NCBI RefSeq assembly: GCF_902459465.1
Contig: NC_047072.1
Location: 17,837,776 to 17,901,775 of the forward strand
Length of the DNA stretch: 64,000 nucleotides
DNA from: Asterias rubens
Taxonomy: Eukaryota; Echinodermata; Asteroidea; Forcipulatida; Asteriidae
Direction of reading: 5' to 3'
Every line of letters begins with the position of its first letter. Within the stretch, counting starts at the first letter, position 1. The position numbers were made by a program, and so were the translations under genes. The notes beneath the pieces are model-generated. The model had not been told where the DNA came from and did not search any database. It worked only from the letters and a program-made list of their open reading frames with translations. Positions 11,421-41,100 of this stretch are shown piece after piece.

Positions 11421-12248
11421 ATTAAGTTTCAAAAAAATAATGGTAAATTTGCAAAAAGAAAACCAACGAGGTGAAAGTGTAAAACTAATACTGTCCATGA
11501 TGATGAATAATAATCGTTTTCATGAAAATGTTTTTGTATGGTGAATTTGTATGATGTGGTAATAAATGAAAACAGATCTGCAGTGGTATACAAAGTTCCT
11601 ACATTATTTTATCTAACACACGAATATCCGTATACTGTTTGTTACTTCAATTTCTCAACTAAAATGCGCGTCTACCATTTCCGCCATTTTGTATAAAAAT
11701 GGGTGGGGGAACTTTTTGGGAGCAAAGGCGGCAGTAGACTTACCAGGTAATATATTTTTTTTTTTTCAAAACGGCGGACAAGCTAAGGTGCGTAAGGGTG
11801 CGTTGTGCAATGGGTCAATGTCCTTTTGATGTCACTTTCCTGCGCGTTTCTTTTTCCATCACGATCATCCCGCTATAGTGTTGGTTCAAATACTCTCCTA
11901 CAGTTCTCGGAGGTGATAGTGGTCTATGGTGAGAGCCCGCCCTCTTGTGATATACATAATGCATTGACGTCATTCAACCGCCATCTTAGAGGTAAAACAA
12001 TGACGTATCAATCAAAAACATCGTCAGTATAACAATAAAACACATTTATATAGCAAAAATTTAATGGAGATCAACTATAAAAAAAAAACACTGTGATTTG
12101 TACGCACGGCACACAGGTTTGACCAATCAACGACCGCTTTTTGACCTTTAGGTGAGGGCGCCCTACTGATATGACATCGCGTGCATAAAGTCTACATACA
12201 GTACAGGAGATTTTGAACCAAGACTCCAAGACTCTCATCTTGCCCGGT

Positions 12249-30744
<18,496 letters not shown>

Positions 30745-31738
30745 TGTCGCTTAAGAAAGTCTAGATTATCTTGTGATGAATGAAATGTCCTCCTGAACTG
30801 GCCTCGTTGAGTGTTGTTCCATAAGAGCTGTTCAATTATTCCAAGATCAAGACGTGTAGTAGTCATTCATATACATGAGGTTCAGTGTACACTAAGGGTT
30901 GCTGCAATGGCTGCAAAATTGTGAACTTCTTATAGCTGGACTCTTCATACAGCTAGTTATGATATAGCTTTTATGTGGAGCAATTATGGCTATTTCGCCC
31001 ACCTTGAAACTTGAAAGTCCTTTACGGATGCTGGTCAAATACGACCGGCTTGCTGCCTGGGTTACTCATAGCTAGCTGTCACACAGTTATGGGTGGCTGA
31101 GGGCTTTAGTTCCAGTTAATGACATAATCCTCGTAAAGTATCACCCCTAACCGTTGCAATTATCCTCTTAATGAATCCGTAGATGCAACTCTCTACAGCT
31201 CATTCGATTCCATTACAAATACGCATATTTCTCTCCCAATGTTGTTATGAAAGTTGTATAGCCGAAGAAGGAGCCCGAAGAAAGCTGTAGTAAGCTACAG
31301 ACCATCTTTAATCACCCAAACGTCTCCTGACCGCCCCCAATTGAATAAATTGACCGGGGTCAGCGACGCGATGTCCGGGCAACCATTGTCCCTTATTGCC
31401 CCCACAAAGACCAACAACCTTGAAAAGACGCAGTGTGTGTTCAACTGCGTTGTCTTCTTCAATGGGGGACCAGACGACGATTACAAGTCAACAATAATAA
31501 GTTACCAGCTAGATGGTAAATAAGTAATAAAGGAAGAGCGTGTGGTATGTGTGTTGAGCAAGGGCTGTGTCTCAGCGAGCTCGTGCATTATTCATGTTAC
31601 ATGTTTCATGAATTATTCATGTGAATCTTGGAGAACGTGCCAAGGTTCTTACAGCAGCATCTGAGATATGCCTATTGAAGATAAAGGTCGTTGGTTCGAT
31701 TCTAAATCGAGTCGGTCGCTCTGAATTTCATCATATCC
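30745..31738. other. 5' flank of the DTHD1-like gene, no other gene seen
   Basis: Should contain the promoter and 5' UTR. No TATA box or clear motif was identified, and the open frame near 31254 has no ATG at its start. Confidence 0.4.
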
Positions 31739-31947
31739 CATAAAAAAAAATGCATAAAATAGCAAATCTGTGAAAATTTGGTCTTCGAATATGCCGGAAA
31801 AATAAGAAAAAAAAAAAACACCGTTGTGTTTGCTTTCAGATGCATAATAAAATAGTCCAGGCCTGAAGTCTTTAAATATTTAAGTGAGAAATAACTCCTT
31901 TCTCAAAAACCACTTTACATCAGATGGAATCATTTCTCAAAAAGTAT
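31739..31947 (+). mobile_element. MITE family 1, truncated diverged copy
   Basis: ATGCATAAAATAGCAAATCTG, TGTGAAAATTTG and the TCCAGGCCTGAAG hairpin remain. It is directly followed by another copy in reverse orientation. Confidence 0.6.
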
Positions 31948-31948
31948 T

Positions 31949-32304
31949 AAAGGCAGTGGACACTATTGGTAATTACTCAAAATAATTATTAGCATAAAAC
32001 CTTACTTGATAATGAGTAATGGGGAGAGGTTGATAGTATAAAACATGATGAGAAACGGCTCCCTCTGAGATAACGTAGTTTTCGAGAAAGATTTAGTTTT
32101 CCACGAGACCTCAGATTTAGAATTCAAGCATCTGAAAGCACATAACTTCGTAATATAAGGGTGTTTTTTCTTTCATTTTTATCTCGCAACATCGACCAAC
32201 TTAGCTCAAATTTTCACAGGTTTGTTAACTTATGCATATGTTGATAAACACAAAGTGAGAAAACTGGTCTTTGACAATTACCAGTAGTGTCCACTGTTTT
32301 TAAA
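31949..32304 (-). mobile_element. MITE family 1, reverse copy
   Basis: TTAAAGGCAGTGGACACTATT to AGTAGTGTCCACTGTTTTTAA. It ends about 95 bases before the tRNA array. Confidence 0.8.
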
Positions 32305-32399
32305 CATGTGTTTCATCGATAAGTTTTTAATATATTTTTTAGTGAAAACCATGCTAGGGTCATTTTTTGTTTACTACAATCAAATGGAACTTGCCAACA

Positions 32400-32472
32400 G
32401 GCGCCGTGGCTTAGCTGGTAAAGCGCCTGTCTAGTAAACAGGAGATCCCCGGTTCGAATCCGGGCGGTGCCT
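32400..32472 (+). tRNA. tRNA-Thr(AGT), array unit T1
   Basis: Acceptor GGCGCCG pairs with CGGTGCC (one G:T). D arm GCTTAGCTGGTAAAGC; anticodon stem CCTGT/ACAGG around CTAGTAA, so the anticodon is AGT. T arm CCCCGGTTCGAATCCGGGG-type box B. No encoded CCA; TTTT terminator 6 bases downstream. Confidence 0.93.
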
Positions 32473-32554
32473 ACAGTTTTAACCTACACTTTGAACTATC
32501 CATCTTTGTTAACTTGTCATTTCATGAAGTGTTTCTTATTGAGAATTCGTCAGA

Positions 32555-32627
32555 GCCTGGTTAGCTCAGTCGGTAGAGCATCAGACTTTTAATCTGAGGG
32601 TCAGGGGTTCAAGTCCCCTATCGGGCG
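32555..32627 (+). tRNA. tRNA-Lys(TTT), array unit K1
   Basis: Anticodon loop CTTTTAA between TCAGA and TCTGA gives TTT. The acceptor is GCCTGGT with ATCGGGC, containing two wobble pairs. D arm TAGCTCAGTCGGTAGAGC is intact. Confidence 0.9.
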
Positions 32628-32714
32628 ACTTTGTTTTCTCTTTTCAACATTTTTTGAAAGAATACAGTGCTAGCGTAAATTTTGATACTACAATCAAATG
32701 AAACTTTGCCAACA

Positions 32715-32787
32715 GGCGCCGTGGCTTAGTTGGGAAAGCGCCTGTCTTGTAAACAGGATATCCCCGGTTCGAATCCGGGCGGTGCCT
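32715..32787 (+). tRNA. tRNA-Thr(TGT), array unit T2
   Basis: Loop CTTGTAA gives anticodon TGT rather than AGT. D loop has GGGAAAG for the usual GGTAAAG, and the variable region reads ATATC for AGATC, so its function is less certain than for unit T5. Confidence 0.78.
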
Positions 32788-32864
32788 TCAGTTTTAACCT
32801 ACACTTTGAACTAGACATCTTTGTTGACTTTTCATAAAGTGCTTCTTAGTTACAGTTCGTCAGA

Positions 32865-32937
32865 ACCCGGTTAGCTCAGTCGGTAGAGCATCAGGCTTTT
32901 AATCTGAGGGTCAGGGGTTCAAGTCCCCTACCGGGCG
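32865..32937 (+). tRNA. tRNA-Lys(TTT), array unit K2, first acceptor pair lost
   Basis: Starts ACCCGGT where the other units have GCCCGGT, giving A1:C72. There is also a G:T pair at the base of the anticodon loop. It may be decaying. Confidence 0.75.
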
Positions 32938-33027
32938 TCTATGTTTTCTCTTTTTAAATGTTTTTCTTTAATGAATACAATGCTAGGGTCATTCTTGTTA
33001 ATACAATCTCATAAAACTCGACCAACA

Positions 33028-33100
33028 GGCGCCGTGGCTTAGTTGGTAAAGCGCCTGTCTAGTAAACAGGAGATCCCTGGTTCGAATCCGGGCGGTGCCT
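33028..33100 (+). tRNA. tRNA-Thr(AGT), array unit T3
   Basis: Standard unit; loop CTAGTAA. T stem CCTGG/CCGGG contains a T:G wobble. Confidence 0.92.
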
Positions 33101-33182
33101 ACACTTTTAACCTACACTTTGAACTAGCCATCTTTGTTGACGTTTCATTTCATAACATGTCTCTTACTAGATGTTTTTGAGA

Positions 33183-33255
33183 GCCCGGTTAGCTCAGTCG
33201 GTAGAGCATCAGACTTTTAATCTGAGGGTCAGGGGTTCAAGTCCCCTACCGGGCG
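33183..33255 (+). tRNA. tRNA-Lys(TTT), array unit K3
   Basis: Perfect acceptor GCCCGGT/ACCGGGC; loop CTTTTAA; discriminator G. Confidence 0.94.
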
Positions 33256-33342
33256 ACCATGTTTTCTCTTTTTAATATTTCTTTAATGAAAACCTTGCTA
33301 GGGCCATTTTGTTTACTACAATCTAATGAAACTTTGCTGACA

Positions 33343-33415
33343 GGCGCCGTGGCTTAGTTGGTAAAGCGCCTGTCTAGTAAACAGGAGATCCCTGGTTCGA
33401 ATCCGGGCGGTGCCT
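33343..33415 (+). tRNA. tRNA-Thr(AGT), array unit T4
   Basis: Loop CTAGTAA; T stem with the same T:G wobble as T3. Its flanks match T1, 943 bases upstream. Confidence 0.92.
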
Positions 33416-33497
33416 ACAGTTTTAACCTACACTTTGAACTATCCATCTTTGTTAACTTGTCATTTCATAAGGTGTTTCTTATTGAGAATTCGTCAGA

Positions 33498-33570
33498 GCC
33501 TGGTTAGCTCAGTCGGTAGAGCATCAGACTTTTAATCTGAGGGTCAGGGGTTCAAGTCCCCTAGCGGGCG
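33498..33570 (+). tRNA. tRNA-Lys(TTT), array unit K4, one acceptor mismatch
   Basis: Acceptor GCCTGGT pairs with AGCGGGC: G6:G67 is a mismatch and T4:G69 a wobble. The rest of the cloverleaf is intact. Confidence 0.8.
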
Positions 33571-33657
33571 ACTTTGTTTTCTCTTTTCAACATTTTTTGA
33601 AAGAATACAGTGCTAGCGTAAATTTTGATACTACAATCAAATGAAACTTTGCCAACA

Positions 33658-33730
33658 GGCGCCGTGGCTTAGTTGGTAAAGCGCCTGTCTTGTAAACAGG
33701 AGATCCCCGGTTCGAATCCGGGCGGTGCCT
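33658..33730 (+). tRNA. tRNA-Thr(TGT), array unit T5
   Basis: Loop CTTGTAA gives TGT. D loop and variable region are standard, so this is the best TGT copy. Confidence 0.93.
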
Positions 33731-33812
33731 TCAGTTTTAACCTACACTTTGAACTAGACATCTTTGTTGACTTGTCATTTCATAAAGTGCTTCTTAGTTA
33801 CAGTTCGTCAGA

Positions 33813-33885
33813 GCCCGGTTAGCTCAGTCGGTAGAGCATCAGACTTTTAATCTGAGGGTCAGGGGTTCAAGTCCCCTACCGGGCG
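33813..33885 (+). tRNA. tRNA-Lys(TTT), array unit K5
   Basis: Perfect GCCCGGT/ACCGGGC acceptor; loop CTTTTAA; intact A and B boxes. Confidence 0.94.
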
Positions 33886-33975
33886 TCAATGTTTCCTCTT
33901 TTTAAATGTTTTTTTTTAATGAATACAATGCTAGGGTCATTCTTGTTAATACAATCAAATGAAACTTTGTCAACA

Positions 33976-34048
33976 GGCGCCGTGGCTTAGTTGGTACAGC
34001 GCCTGTCTAGTAAACAGGAGATCCCTGGTTCGAATCCGGGCGGTGCCT
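33976..34048 (+). tRNA. tRNA-Thr(AGT), array unit T6
   Basis: Loop CTAGTAA. D loop reads GGTACAGC for GGTAAAGC, a single change inside box A. Confidence 0.88.
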
Positions 34049-34133
34049 TCAAATTTTGTTTTGTTTAAGCTAAATTAAATTATTTCATTATTGAGACTAA
34101 CCTATTGACTGAAATAAACACCCTTCACACAGA

Positions 34134-34206
34134 GCCCGGTTAGCTCAGTCGGTAGAGCATCAGACTTTTAATCTGAGGGTCAGGGGTTCAAGTCCCCTAC
34201 CGGGCG
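34134..34206 (+). tRNA. tRNA-Lys(TTT), array unit K6
   Basis: Perfect acceptor and standard arms. The T6-K6 spacer differs from all others in the array. Confidence 0.94.
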
Positions 34207-34290
34207 ACCATGTTTTCTCTTTTTAACATTTTTTTAATGAATGTCACGCTAGGGACATTTTTACTACTATCAAATGAAACTTTGCCAACA

Positions 34291-34363
34291 GGCGCCGTGG
34301 CTTAGTTGGTAAAGCGCCTGTCTAGTAAACAGGAGATCCCCGGTTCGAATCCGGGCGGTGCCT
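34291..34363 (+). tRNA. tRNA-Thr(AGT), array unit T7
   Basis: Standard copy, loop CTAGTAA, CCCCGG T stem. Starts the third higher-order unit. Confidence 0.94.
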
Positions 34364-34445
34364 ACAGTTTTAATCTACACTTTGAACTAGCCATCTTTGT
34401 TAACTTGTCATTTCATAACGTGTTTCTTATTGAGAGTTTGTCAGA

Positions 34446-34518
34446 GCCCGGTTAGCTCAGTCGGTAGAGCATCAGACTTTTAATCTGAGGGTCAGGGGTT
34501 CAAGTCCCCTATCGGGCG
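34446..34518 (+). tRNA. tRNA-Lys(TTT), array unit K7
   Basis: Acceptor GCCCGGT/ATCGGGC with one wobble; loop CTTTTAA. Confidence 0.92.
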
Positions 34519-34605
34519 GCGTTGTTTTCTCTTTTCAACATTTTTTGAAAGAATACAGTGCTAGCGTAAATTTTGATACTACAATCAAATGAAACTTTGC
34601 CAACA

Positions 34606-34678
34606 GGCACCGTGGCTTAGTTGGTAAAGCGCCTGTCTAGTAAACAGGAGATCCCCGGTTCGAATCCGGGCGGTGCCT
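34606..34678 (+). tRNA. tRNA-Thr(AGT), array unit T8
   Basis: Acceptor GGCACCG pairs perfectly with CGGTGCC (other copies have a G:T there). Loop CTAGTAA, although this position holds TGT in the first two higher-order units. Confidence 0.94.
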
Positions 34679-35403
34679 ACAGTTTTAACCTACACTTTGA
34701 ACTAGCCATATTTGTTAACTTGTCATTTCAATAACAGCAACAAAAACACCAAAGTGACCGCCAAAACTTACTATATACAATAATTTATTTATTCATGGCT
34801 CAAGCTCCACAATATTATTTGTTTTACTTTTATATAAATTTATACCACATGCGCAAAAACATCTTATATGGCAGACTATGTGACATCACAATGTTAACAA
34901 GTAACAAGAGCCAAAAAGCCAGGGGTGGATTTCACTAAGAGTTCAGACTACAGTTAAGACTAGTGTTATCTACCCCCACCCCTAACCCTAACCCCAAACC
35001 ATTTACAGATTATCATAACATGTTGTTACCGCAAACCGTTACTGTATACATGTACATTGTAGTCTTATCTCGAGTTCTCGTCCAACCTTAGGATAACTCA
35101 TAAAGAATCCTAAGACTTTGTGAAATCTACCCCAGGACTTCCGGCAGGCACAATATGTACACAGCTCTACTTCAAGATGGGATCGAACTGTCTGATTTTG
35201 CTAATTTGTTGATATGAAGAAAAGGGGCACATCTCAAAACTCGTTCATCGGCTACTTTTAAAAAAACTCTTGAATTGATGTTGAAGTCATGACACAAAAT
35301 GTAGAACTTCCTATGTGAACAGTGTAGTATCTTATTTTGCCTGCTAGCTCACATCCTGGGTAGAAAGCTTTTTTAAGAGTGAATGCAATGAAGGAGTCCA
35401 ACC
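34679..35403. other. spacer after the tRNA array
   Basis: Holds a diverged copy of the CCTAAGTTAGGAC family (about 34930-35135) with a short CCCTAACCCTAACCCC stretch near 34980. No gene seen. Confidence 0.45.
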
Positions 35404-35940
35404 TGGGCATAATTTCATAGAGATGCTAAGCACACAAATTTGCTAAGCATAAAACTTTTGCCTTGCCAAAAACAGGTTAACCAACCAAATTTCTATGTGA
35501 TTTTCAGGATAAGCAAACAACAGCTGAATACCACTAACAAGCAATATGCAGCAAATAGAAATGTCATAATAATAATATATAATAATATTGAGTTTTTGTA
35601 TAGTGCTTTTTCACTCCCTACGGGCGTCTCAAAGCGCTTCAAGATATTACCCCTACTGACTGGGCCTTAATTCACTCCATAAACCATCTCAGCTCCCTGG
35701 GGAGTATACAGCCTCGTGCAACAAATGCGCTACACGGCTAAATCAATCACAAGAACCATCTCTGCCCTCACAGATACCCATTCACCCCTGGGTGGAGAGA
35801 AGCAATTATAGTTAAGCGTCTTGCTCAGGGACACAAGTGTCACGACCGGGATTCAAACTGACACTCTGCTGAACAGAATCAGCAGAGCTTGAATTCGGAG
35901 CTCAGTGCTTAGCAGCTCTAAGAATATGGGCCCTGGGCTA
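35404..35940. mobile_element. MITE family 4 copy interrupted by a LINE/SINE 3' tail
   Basis: Left part has TAATTTCATAGAGATGCTAAG; right part has GTGCTTAGCAGCTCTAAGAA and GGGCCC. Between them (about 35569-35900) is a - strand element with an ATAATAAT tail, TAGTGCTTTTTCACTC and GCTCAGGGACACAAGTGTCA, the same family as 41690-42095. Confidence 0.6.
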
Positions 35941-36334
35941 TTTGCCTGCCAGAAAGACCCTAGAATGTACAAGTATACTCTTTTTGTAAACAAAGGTTTA
36001 TGGTCTGTAAATTTCACAAGGGGGAACTGATATAACTTCCAACGCTTGATTATAAAAATTGCTGGTAGCAAGGTACATTCTAAAAGGTAATCCTTGAGGC
36101 TACCTCGCTTGACATTTGTAGGACAGATTTATGTCTACAGGTTACCCTTTTACAAATCCTTTTCGAAACGAATGCTTCACTTCGGCTATGGCTGACCCAT
36201 ATTCGATTGGTGGTTGCTGCTACGACTGTTGCTAAGAGTGTTGCCATGGATACATCTATACTTTAAAGCATGTGACATGGCAAACCAAGCCTAACTGTAG
36301 TTGTACATAGTCTAATGCTTAGGCCTGGTCTGCC

Positions 36335-36645
36335 TGCTTAGAGTGGCATGGTACACTTGTGCGTAAAGCGCTCGCCTCTCACCAAGGTGACCCCGGTTTG
36401 ATTCCTGGCCAGGGTCATATGAGTTGAGTTGTGCGTTGGTTCTCTGCTGTGCCACGAGGGTTTCCAGACCATCTTGTTTTCCTCCCTCGGGAAAAATCAA
36501 ACACTTTCGATCTTGGCTGTGATCCGTGGTAATAATCGGTTGATGTGGCTGGCAGCCAAAGGCGCCCTTGCATGCCTGCTTCTCGTACACGTTGTAGCCG
36601 CGTCCTTCGCAATTCAGCTCTAAGCTGCGGGTAAGGATGATTAGC
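36335..36645 (+). mobile_element. tRNA-derived SINE (SINE2-like)
   Basis: The head has a box A-like GTACACTTGTGCGTAAAGCG and box B-like GGTTTGATTCC. A conserved body follows (GTTGGTTCTCTGCTGTGCC, TTTTCCTCCCTCGGGAAAAA). Orientation is given by the tRNA-like head. No long poly(A) tail. Confidence 0.65.
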
Positions 36646-36649
36646 CCCC

Positions 36650-38177
36650 CAAATTATTAAAGCAACATAGCAGAAGCGCAACTTACAGAAGCTTCAGCCA
36701 GAGCCCAAATCATAGCCAAAGCCACAGCAGGAGCCACAGCAGGAGCCAAACCCAATCCTAAGCCGGAGCCAAAGACAAAGCCATGGGCAAGTGCAACCAA
36801 GACCTTTAGAGGGTATTGACGTGCTAAGCATATCAAACCATTAAGAAAAATAATGTGCACTATATGGCAATCAAAGTTTTAAACTTCGCATGTTCAGCTG
36901 AATCTTGAACTTACCCCTAAGACATGTTCACCATTGTCTAAACACTGTCTCTTGTTATCAACTAAGATTATTATGAACAGAAAATAAGGCACGGAATGGG
37001 TTAAGTGTTCACATTATAAGGTAATTTAAAATAGGACAGACCATGGAACAGACTTTGGCCAGCTACAAACTGAAAAAGATTTTATACTTTCGAAAAATAT
37101 TTAACAACTTTAAACTTTGCTTTTTTTTAAAGGCTTAATGTTGTGCTGACGACTTAAAAGAGTCAGGTTGCTTTGTACTCTATACCCTCAACAATAATTG
37201 TAAAAGCTCATCAGACCAACTCTTCCTAACTTAGGATTAATCTTAGGACTTAGGACGACAAAGTTACGTTACCACAGAAAATAGGACACATTGAACCCAT
37301 CCTAAGTTAGGACCAGTTACTCGTCCTAACTCAAGATAGGATTAATCCTAGCGTTTCGTGAAATCTGCTGCAGAACGACAAAATCTCCTGCCACACCGAA
37401 CTTTTTGTGTTCATTGGCTGGCTGTGTAGTACTACGTCAATCAAAATCCAGCAAAAAAAGGAAAGGATTTAGGAACAATAGTGTGAGGGTTATATTACAA
37501 CAGTAAATAGACACAGATCTCTGGGGTATAACAGCGTGGCTTTGTACCATCGTGGAGCAACAACATCCTTAGATTATTACCACATGAAAAAAAAAAGTGT
37601 TTTATTGCTAACAAATAATACGCTCACAGCACCAAGGTTTACAAATTTGTCGAGTGCTCAAATTTATGCAGCACAGAACAAATTGCACATTTCAGTGGAA
37701 CTGCAAAGACATAGACTAAACAGGGATTGTAGCTCAAAATGTTGACCGGACCAGAATTATTTTTACAAGGGTAGTCCGCAAACAAAATGAGAACAAAACT
37801 TCCTGACAGAGTTCAACATTCATTGAACTTGAAAATAAAAAAATTCCCTTCCCAGTAATATGGGCTGGATCATGATTTTTCACCCCCCCAAAAAACTGTG
37901 AAACTGAGAAATGAATCATGGATCAATCATTTCTCAGATTTCTGAGGGTTGTTGTCCGTTCGTGAATGCATGCTGCAGTCAGAAATTTGGCTGGTACCCG
38001 CTGGTACATGAAAATACCGCGGCATTTTTTTGCTGTTTTTGCAGCCAGTACACACTGTACCCAGCTGACCATTTCATATGTGACTTTAATTGTAGCTTGC
38101 TTGATAACTTTGGCAGAAATGCGACTACTGCAACTTGTCAGCTTACTGTGTAAAGCTTCGTTACTGGTAGAAGTCGT
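36650..38177. other. intergenic region downstream of VTA1
   Basis: Includes an imperfect 6-bp periodic tract rich in AGCCAA/AGCAGG at 36690-36785 and a CCTAAGTTAGGAC-type repeat at 37200-37375. AATAAA on the - strand at 37601-37606 could be the VTA1 polyadenylation signal. Confidence 0.4.
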
Positions 38178-41100
38178 TCATTCCTTGCCAGTCTTGAGTA
38201 ACCTCAGCGCTTTCTCTAAGTAACCGACAGCTGACGGGACGTCCTCATACTGGAGTGAACTCCCTGCATACTTGCAGTACTTCTGGGCTTTGGTGAACTC
38301 CGAAGTCGATAACTTGGGGAATCCTGTATGGTTGCAAACAAATATTGATAATGATTACAAGACTTGCACTGGTTACCATTATACAATTGTTGCACGCTGT
38401 GATGGGGTCCATGGCGTTTTGTACACCCAAGGGGGAAAATGGCACTCGAGGCGAAGCCGAGGGTGCCATTTTCCCCTCAAGGGTGAACAAAACCTATGGA
38501 CCGCAGTAACAGCGTGTAACAATTGTTTGTTTTACCTATGTATAATATTTATTCCTCTTCTCAAAGTTCTGTTGTCATCTTCGTACTTTATTACAACCAC
38601 CTTACTCTATGTTCTGATGGACCATTCATTGTTTAATAATCAGACGAACGAGCAACAATTCCCTCGAACCCGCAGTTGTTTTGCACACAGCACTGGAAAT
38701 CGACCAACGCCGGGAACAATCAAGGTGATGTACACCGGTGTACATCACTTTTCATGTTACCCGACCCCTTCGAGCCATGTAATATGCAAGAGAACCAATC
38801 ATGTGCGTCACATGATTGGTTCTCGACCAATCAAACTTCACATTTTGTTACCGAGGTATAAAAATTATACTTTTGATGATCACTCTTAAAATTATTGGCA
38901 ACAAAAACTAATTTGCCAAGAAGTACAAAAGCTTTCGATAGTATACATGGTATGAGGAATTTTAAAAATCTTCCCAAGTTTTCACAAAGCAATTATAGTA
39001 AAGTGCCTTGCTGAAGTCTAAATAAATGTTATCACTACACTGTGCACTTACCGTCAACAGAGGGCGGTGTTTGTGTGGGGCCAGGGATGCCCCCTTGGTA
39101 CACTCCAGGCTGCTCCGGCGTTGAGGGCGGGGCATGCATACCAGGCGGAATCAGGTGTTGATTGACGGGAGGGTAGGTGGAGCTGGGTTGCTGAGGGGGA
39201 GGGTTTGATGAGGCAGGGGGAGGAAACGAAGAAGAGGAGGAGGAGGGTTGGTCGGGATTCGTCGGGAATGAAAGATTGTCGGGAAAGGCTGCACCTCCTT
39301 GAAGTACAGAAAATAAAGAAGAATAATAGTTTTTATTACAGAAAATGACAGAAATTTGAAATTTTTATAACTTTTATAATTTTACTACAGAATTTCCGGC
39401 ACAATTCTGCTTTTTAACAAAAGAGCATTGATGAATGGAAACAAAAGAGTAGCGACTCGCTCTTAAAACCTTACAGGGTCATTGATGTGCAATAAAGATC
39501 CTCGCCGATTGCATGGCCACGACCCTGCAGGTTTTAAACCTCGTTGCCTACTCTTTAATTCTCTTAATCTATGACTCTCCATAGACACAGGACACTATTA
39601 GTAATTGTCAAAGACCAGTCTTCTCACTTGGTGTATGTCAACATGCGCACAAAATAACAAGCCTGTGAAAAAATTTGAGCTCAACAGGTCGTCGAAGTTG
39701 CACGATAATAATGGAAAAAAAAACACCCTTGTCACACGAAGTTGTGTGCTTTCAGATGCTTGATTTAGAGACCTCAAAATCTAATTCTGAGGTCTCGATA
39801 TCAAATTCGTGGAAAATAACTTCTTTCTCAAAAACTATGTTACTTCAAAGGGAGCTGTTACTTTAAAGGGAGTCGTTTCTCACAATGTTTTATACTATCA
39901 CGAGCTCTCCATTACTCTCTACTAAGTAAGCGTTTATGCCAACAGTTAGTTTGAGTAATTACCAATAGTATCCACTGCCTTTAAATTAATTCAAAATGGT
40001 GGTTTTATTACCTTCTTCTTCTTCATCTAGGGGTCCGGCGTGTGGCGTTTCACCTCGTTTCTGACAACCTGTGATGTACGTCACTTTCCATTTGGCATAC
40101 TTTTTGGTTTTTTGCAGCTGTGTGTATGAAGAAACAGAATATTACTATGGGGTTGAAAAAAAAAAAAATTTGGTATCTAGAACAGGATTTGAACCTTTGG
40201 CCTTCGGATTATCATGCTGGTGCTTTACAAACGGAGCTATCTAGCCCCAACCTTGCTACCATGGGCAGCGGCCGTATCACGCTAGCTCTGCGTAAGTCTC
40301 TAACCCCTGGGAGGGAAACTCCGATCCGTGTCTTTGACTGGCTATCATATACGCGCAAAATTTGAAACGCTGTGCGTCTCCAAAAAGCTATAAACGCCCA
40401 ATTGCGTGCATATAAAGATGTACGTATTCACTTTTGTTGTCACGCAACACTGAACGCCAAGGCAAGTTTATGACTTATATGCACAGCGCATCAAGTGTGT
40501 GCGCGACTAACGCCCAACACAGAACGGATCAACCACAGGACTAATTGTAATATCCCTTATATTTGGATATTTTAAAGTCACACTTCCAGGGGTTATGATC
40601 GAGCAAGGCATTCTGGGAAAAAAATGGCGCGGCGAGATCGATCACCCCTGGGAACGAGGTTGATCTAGCCCTACATCTTGTACATGTACGTTGGCGGTCT
40701 CCCCATTTTGTCACTATCTTTGTTAGGGGTTGACAGTCAGAAGCAATTCAAACTGTAACTGCCGCTTAGCCAAGGATCACACCCAAGTTTACTGATAACT
40801 GAGTATGACTCTGGTCTGGTAAATAAAGCCCTGCCTAGGCTAAGGTCTGGGGTTTTTTAAACACTGTGTTAGTACACAACTTTATTTTTTAGGAATGCAG
40901 TTAAGATCTAAGAGGCGCCAGGGCTTAGTTGGTAAAGCACTTGTCTAAAGTAAACAGGATATCCCTGGTAAGTTGAAATGCATAAATCTACATTTTTATA
41001 AAGGATTAAAAAAAGTACCAGATCTTAGAACCAAGGTGTATTTTCTTTTAAAGCCATTATACACTTTCAGTAAACAGTATTGTCCAAGTCCCACACTTCG

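Noticed and set aside
31254-31523. 89-aa + strand frame upstream of the DTHD1-like gene
   Set aside because: No ATG at its start, no splice support and no recognisable domain.
32400-34678. Regularly spaced short repeats resembling a CRISPR array
   Set aside because: The repeats are 73-bp cloverleaf tRNA genes with Pol III terminators, in a eukaryotic genome.
34980-35000. Possible interstitial telomere repeat
   Set aside because: Only about two CCCTAA units, within a dispersed CCTAAGTTAGGAC-type repeat.
40120-40365. Open frame containing EQDLNLWPSDYHAGALQTELS
   Set aside because: Antisense translation of a tRNA-derived repeat head; such peptides are common prediction artefacts.
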